Assembly: GCA_963827605.1 (NCBI GenBank)
Contig: CAWHBK010000001.1
Coordinates: forward strand, 682,001 to 746,000
Reading direction: 5' to 3'
DNA length: 64,000 bases
DNA from: DSYU01 sp963827605
Lineage (GTDB): Bacteria > Chloroflexota > Anaerolineae > Anaerolineales > Anaerolineaceae
Part shown: one piece after another, positions 61,737-64,000 of the stretch
Layout of the letters: each line of letters starts with the position of its first letter
Position numbering within the stretch: position 1 is the stretch's first letter
Notes under the pieces: model-generated
The model's input: only the letters and a program-made list of their open reading frames with translations
Database searches by the model: none
What the model was told of the DNA's origin: nothing
Made by a program: the position numbers and the translations under genes

Positions 61737-62931
61737 ATGAAAGCTCGCTATATGGTTTTGACCGTTCTCGTGCTGCTGTCCATGGTTTTGTCCAGCTGCG
61801 CGCCAGCCGCCCCGGCTGCCACAGATCCTTTTGGCGTCGCCAAGATCCCCGCTGGCCAGACAGTAAAAATCGGCATGGGCGCCCCCATGACCGGTGACAA
61901 CGCGCAGTTTGGCGTCGACATCTCGCAGGGCGCCAAAATCGCCGTCGCGGATGCCGGCGATGTCCAGGGCTTCAAGTTTGAGCTGGTGGCTGAGGATGAT
62001 GGCGGCACCCCTGAAGGCGGCGCCGCGGTTGCCAATAAGTTCGTGGCGGACCCCACCATCGTCGCCGTTGCCGGTCACATCTTCTCCGGTGCGACCGCTG
62101 CGGCCATGCCCATCTATGAAAAGGCCGGCATCCCCATGATGTCGCCTTCCGCGACCAACCCCCCCCTGACCCAGAGCGGCTCCAAGGTCTTCAACCGCGT
62201 AGCCTTTACCGATGCGGCCCAGGGCAAATTCGCGGCTGACTATATCTTCAATGTGCTTGGCAAGAAAAACATCGCCGTGATGCATGACGGTCAGGCCTAT
62301 GGGAAGGGATCTGGCGGATGTGGTTGCAGCCCGTTTCAAGGAAATTGGCGGCACGGTAGTCGATGAAGTCGCCATTACCCCCGCCGAAACCGATTACACC
62401 GCACCGCTTTCCTCGGTTGCTGCGAAGAAACCCGAGGTGCTGTACTACGGTGGTTATGTTCAGGAAGCCGTTGTCCTGGTCAACCAGATGGCTCAGTCTG
62501 GCCTGCAGGGCGTGCCCTTCTTCGGCTGCGACGGCACCTATGGCGCCGATTTCATCGATCGTGGCGGCAAGAATGCTGAAGGCGCGTATGCAGTAGCCCT
62601 GATCCCGCCCGCTTCCGATGCCGTCAAGGCGTTCAATGAGAAGTACAAGGCCGAGTTCGGTAAAGAAGCCGGCTCGCTCTCCCCATACACCTGGAATGCT
62701 TACGACTCCGCGGCCACCCTGATCTCCGCGATCAAGTCGGTAGCCACCAAAGGCGCGGATGGCAGCCTGATGATCCCGCGCGGCGCGCTGGTGAACGCAG
62801 TCCGCAACCTCAAGGATTACAAAGGCCTGAGCGGCACCATCACCTGCGATAAAACCGGTGAGTGCAACTCCTCCGGCCCCATCTTCTATGTCGTGAAGGA
62901 CGGCACCTGGTCGGTTGCGCCAAACAAGTAG
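61737..62931 (+). CDS. Branched-chain amino-acid-type ABC substrate-binding lipoprotein (one frame break)
   Basis: About 397 residues when repaired. A lipoprotein signal ends in LSSC at Cys21; then KIGMGAPMTGDNAQFGVDISQGAKIAV, AVAGHIFSGATAAAMPIYEKAGIPMMSPSA cut in parts, and TDAAQGKFAADYI, typical of the LivJ/periplasmic-binding-6 family. The break near 62306 (AAGGGATCTG) fits one extra G. It would capture leucine-type amino acids, or amides or urea, and pass them to the permease that follows. GGAG lies 10 bases before the ATG. Confidence 0.92.
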
Positions 62932-63052
62932 GTTCCGCAGTTTACGAAACAAAATGTGGTGGAAAGGAGCCACGCCACGATGTGGCGCATCCTTTCCACC
63001 ACAAACCATTTCTTGAACCCCTCAAAAAATCTCCACGGAAAACATAGAAAAC

Positions 63053-64000
63053 ATGAGTTTAAATCGATTGACCCTCCCTTTCCAGAACAGCAAAAACCTG
63101 GGCAATATCGTCCGTTGGGTGCTGGGTGCAGTAATTTTGGCGCTTTTTTTCTGGAGATTTTATTCGGTAAATATTGTTAACCATGTATATGGTCTGGACA
63201 CCTGGGTACGTTTTGGCATTACGGGTTTAATCCTGGGCGGGATGTATGCGCTGATTGCGATCGGTTACACCCTGGTTTATGGTATTTTGTTTATGATCAA
63301 CTTTGCCCATGGGGACGTGATGATGCTGGGCGCTTTCGCCGGTTATTTTGTGTTTGAAGCGTTCAAAGTCATCCCCATGCCCACCGCCGCTGATCCCAAG
63401 TTGACCTTTATCAACGCCCAGCCCATCCTTTCCATCATTCTGGCCTTTATCGTTGGAATGGTGGTAGCTTCGGCTTCCGGGTTCTTCCTCGAGCGTTTTG
63501 CTTACCGCCCGCTGCGCAACGCGCCGCGCCTGGTACCGCTGATCAGCGCCATTGGCGCCTCGATCTTCCTCGAAAACGCTGCCCAACTGCTGTTTGGCCC
63601 GCAGCGCCGCAACTACACCAACCCCGAGTTCTTGACCCGCGGGCAAGGTTGGAATATTCCCATCTCGGGCAGCACCGTTGTGATCACCTATACGGGCGTC
63701 TTTTCCTTTGTCCTCTCAATTTTGCTGATGATCGCGCTGTACCTGCTGGTGCAGCGCACCAAGCTGGGGCGCTCCATGCGCGCCGTAGCGCAGGACAAGA
63801 AAACAGCCGCGCTGATGGGCATCGATGTAGATGCGGTAATCAGCCGCACGTTTATCATCAGCGGCATCCTGGCTGGAGCCGCTGGCGTAATGTGGGGCAT
63901 CCACCAGGGCATTGTCTATTTACTTCATTGGCTTTATCCCGGGCATTAAGGCCTTCACCGCGGCCGTTTTGGGCGGTATTGGCAATATCCCCGGCGCCAT
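63053..64000 (+). CDS. livH: ABC permease, LivH type (3' partial, one frame break)
   Basis: Inner-membrane permease with eight expected spans; the N-terminal seven or so are visible. ILGGMYALIAIGYTLVYGILFMINFAHGD is the family signature (shown in parts), followed by GFFLERFAYRPLR, LVPLISAIGASIFLEN, and RSMRAVAQDKKTAALMGIDV in the coupling loop. The frame stops early at 63949, but one extra T near 63928 restores IPGIKAFTAAVLGGIGNI, which runs past the window end. LivM and two ATPases are expected next. Confidence 0.92.

Overview
This 64 kb window looks like a chromosomal segment from a Chloroflexota bacterium, most likely of the Anaerolineae type. That placement is an inference from gene content: the S10-spc-alpha super-operon running straight from rpoB-rpsL-rpsG-fusA-tuf, an archaeal-type Agl23-like membrane protein, MoxR/DUF58/DUF4129/DUF4350 genes beside SpoIIM and RDD genes, a TadZ/CpaE-like protein, a sirtuin, DUF3892 and Liv-type uptake genes. 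No rRNA, tRNA, CRISPR array, insertion sequence or prophage was recognised.

Layout. 1-2032 (+): a 5'-truncated tryptophanase and a small HExxH protein. 2041-3516 (-): a tetrapyrrole-methylase/MazG fusion. 3693-29705 (-): the core translation and transcription block, in transcription order rpoB, rpsL, rpsG, fusA, tuf, rpsJ | rplC, rplD, rplW, rplB, rpsS, rplV, rpsC, rplP, rpmC, rpsQ, rplN, rplX, rplE, rpsN, rpsH, rplF, rplR, rpsE, rpmD, rplO, secY, adk, map, rpmJ, rpsM, rpsK, rpsD, rpoA, rplQ, truA, rplM, rpsI. rpoB has a strong promoter of its own. A long perfect hairpin followed by a second promoter splits the block between rpsJ and rplC. rpoC and infA are missing from their usual places. 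29959-32180 (-): a lytic transglycosylase, a low-molecular-weight tyrosine phosphatase and GDP-mannose 4,6-dehydratase. 32483-39969: a MoxR-type operon with membrane partners, and a convergent spoIIM-like gene. 40021-50034: Nudix, HAD-HD fusion, VanW/beta-lactamase-fold protein, the 1218-residue Agl23-NHL fusion, DegV and MutL. 50122-56142: HAD hydrolase, S41 protease, YbhN-like membrane protein with a methyltransferase, DUF3892, a glycine-rich RRM protein and an ArfB-like rescue factor. 56302-61313 (+): an ABC exporter, then a tightly coupled set of response regulator/TadZ-like ATPase, sirtuin and GAF histidine kinase. 61737-64000 (+): substrate-binding protein and permease of a branched-chain amino-acid-type ABC transporter, cut by the window edge.

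Data quality matters here. About 21 single-base frame breaks interrupt ten genes, including rpoB, fusA, tuf, rpsI and rplQ. By my reading every one is an extra base, usually extending a short homopolymer, and none is a missing base. Because these genes are essential and otherwise perfectly conserved, I read most breaks as insertion errors in the sequence and annotate the genes as single repaired CDSs. Coordinates of interrupted genes therefore span the breaks.
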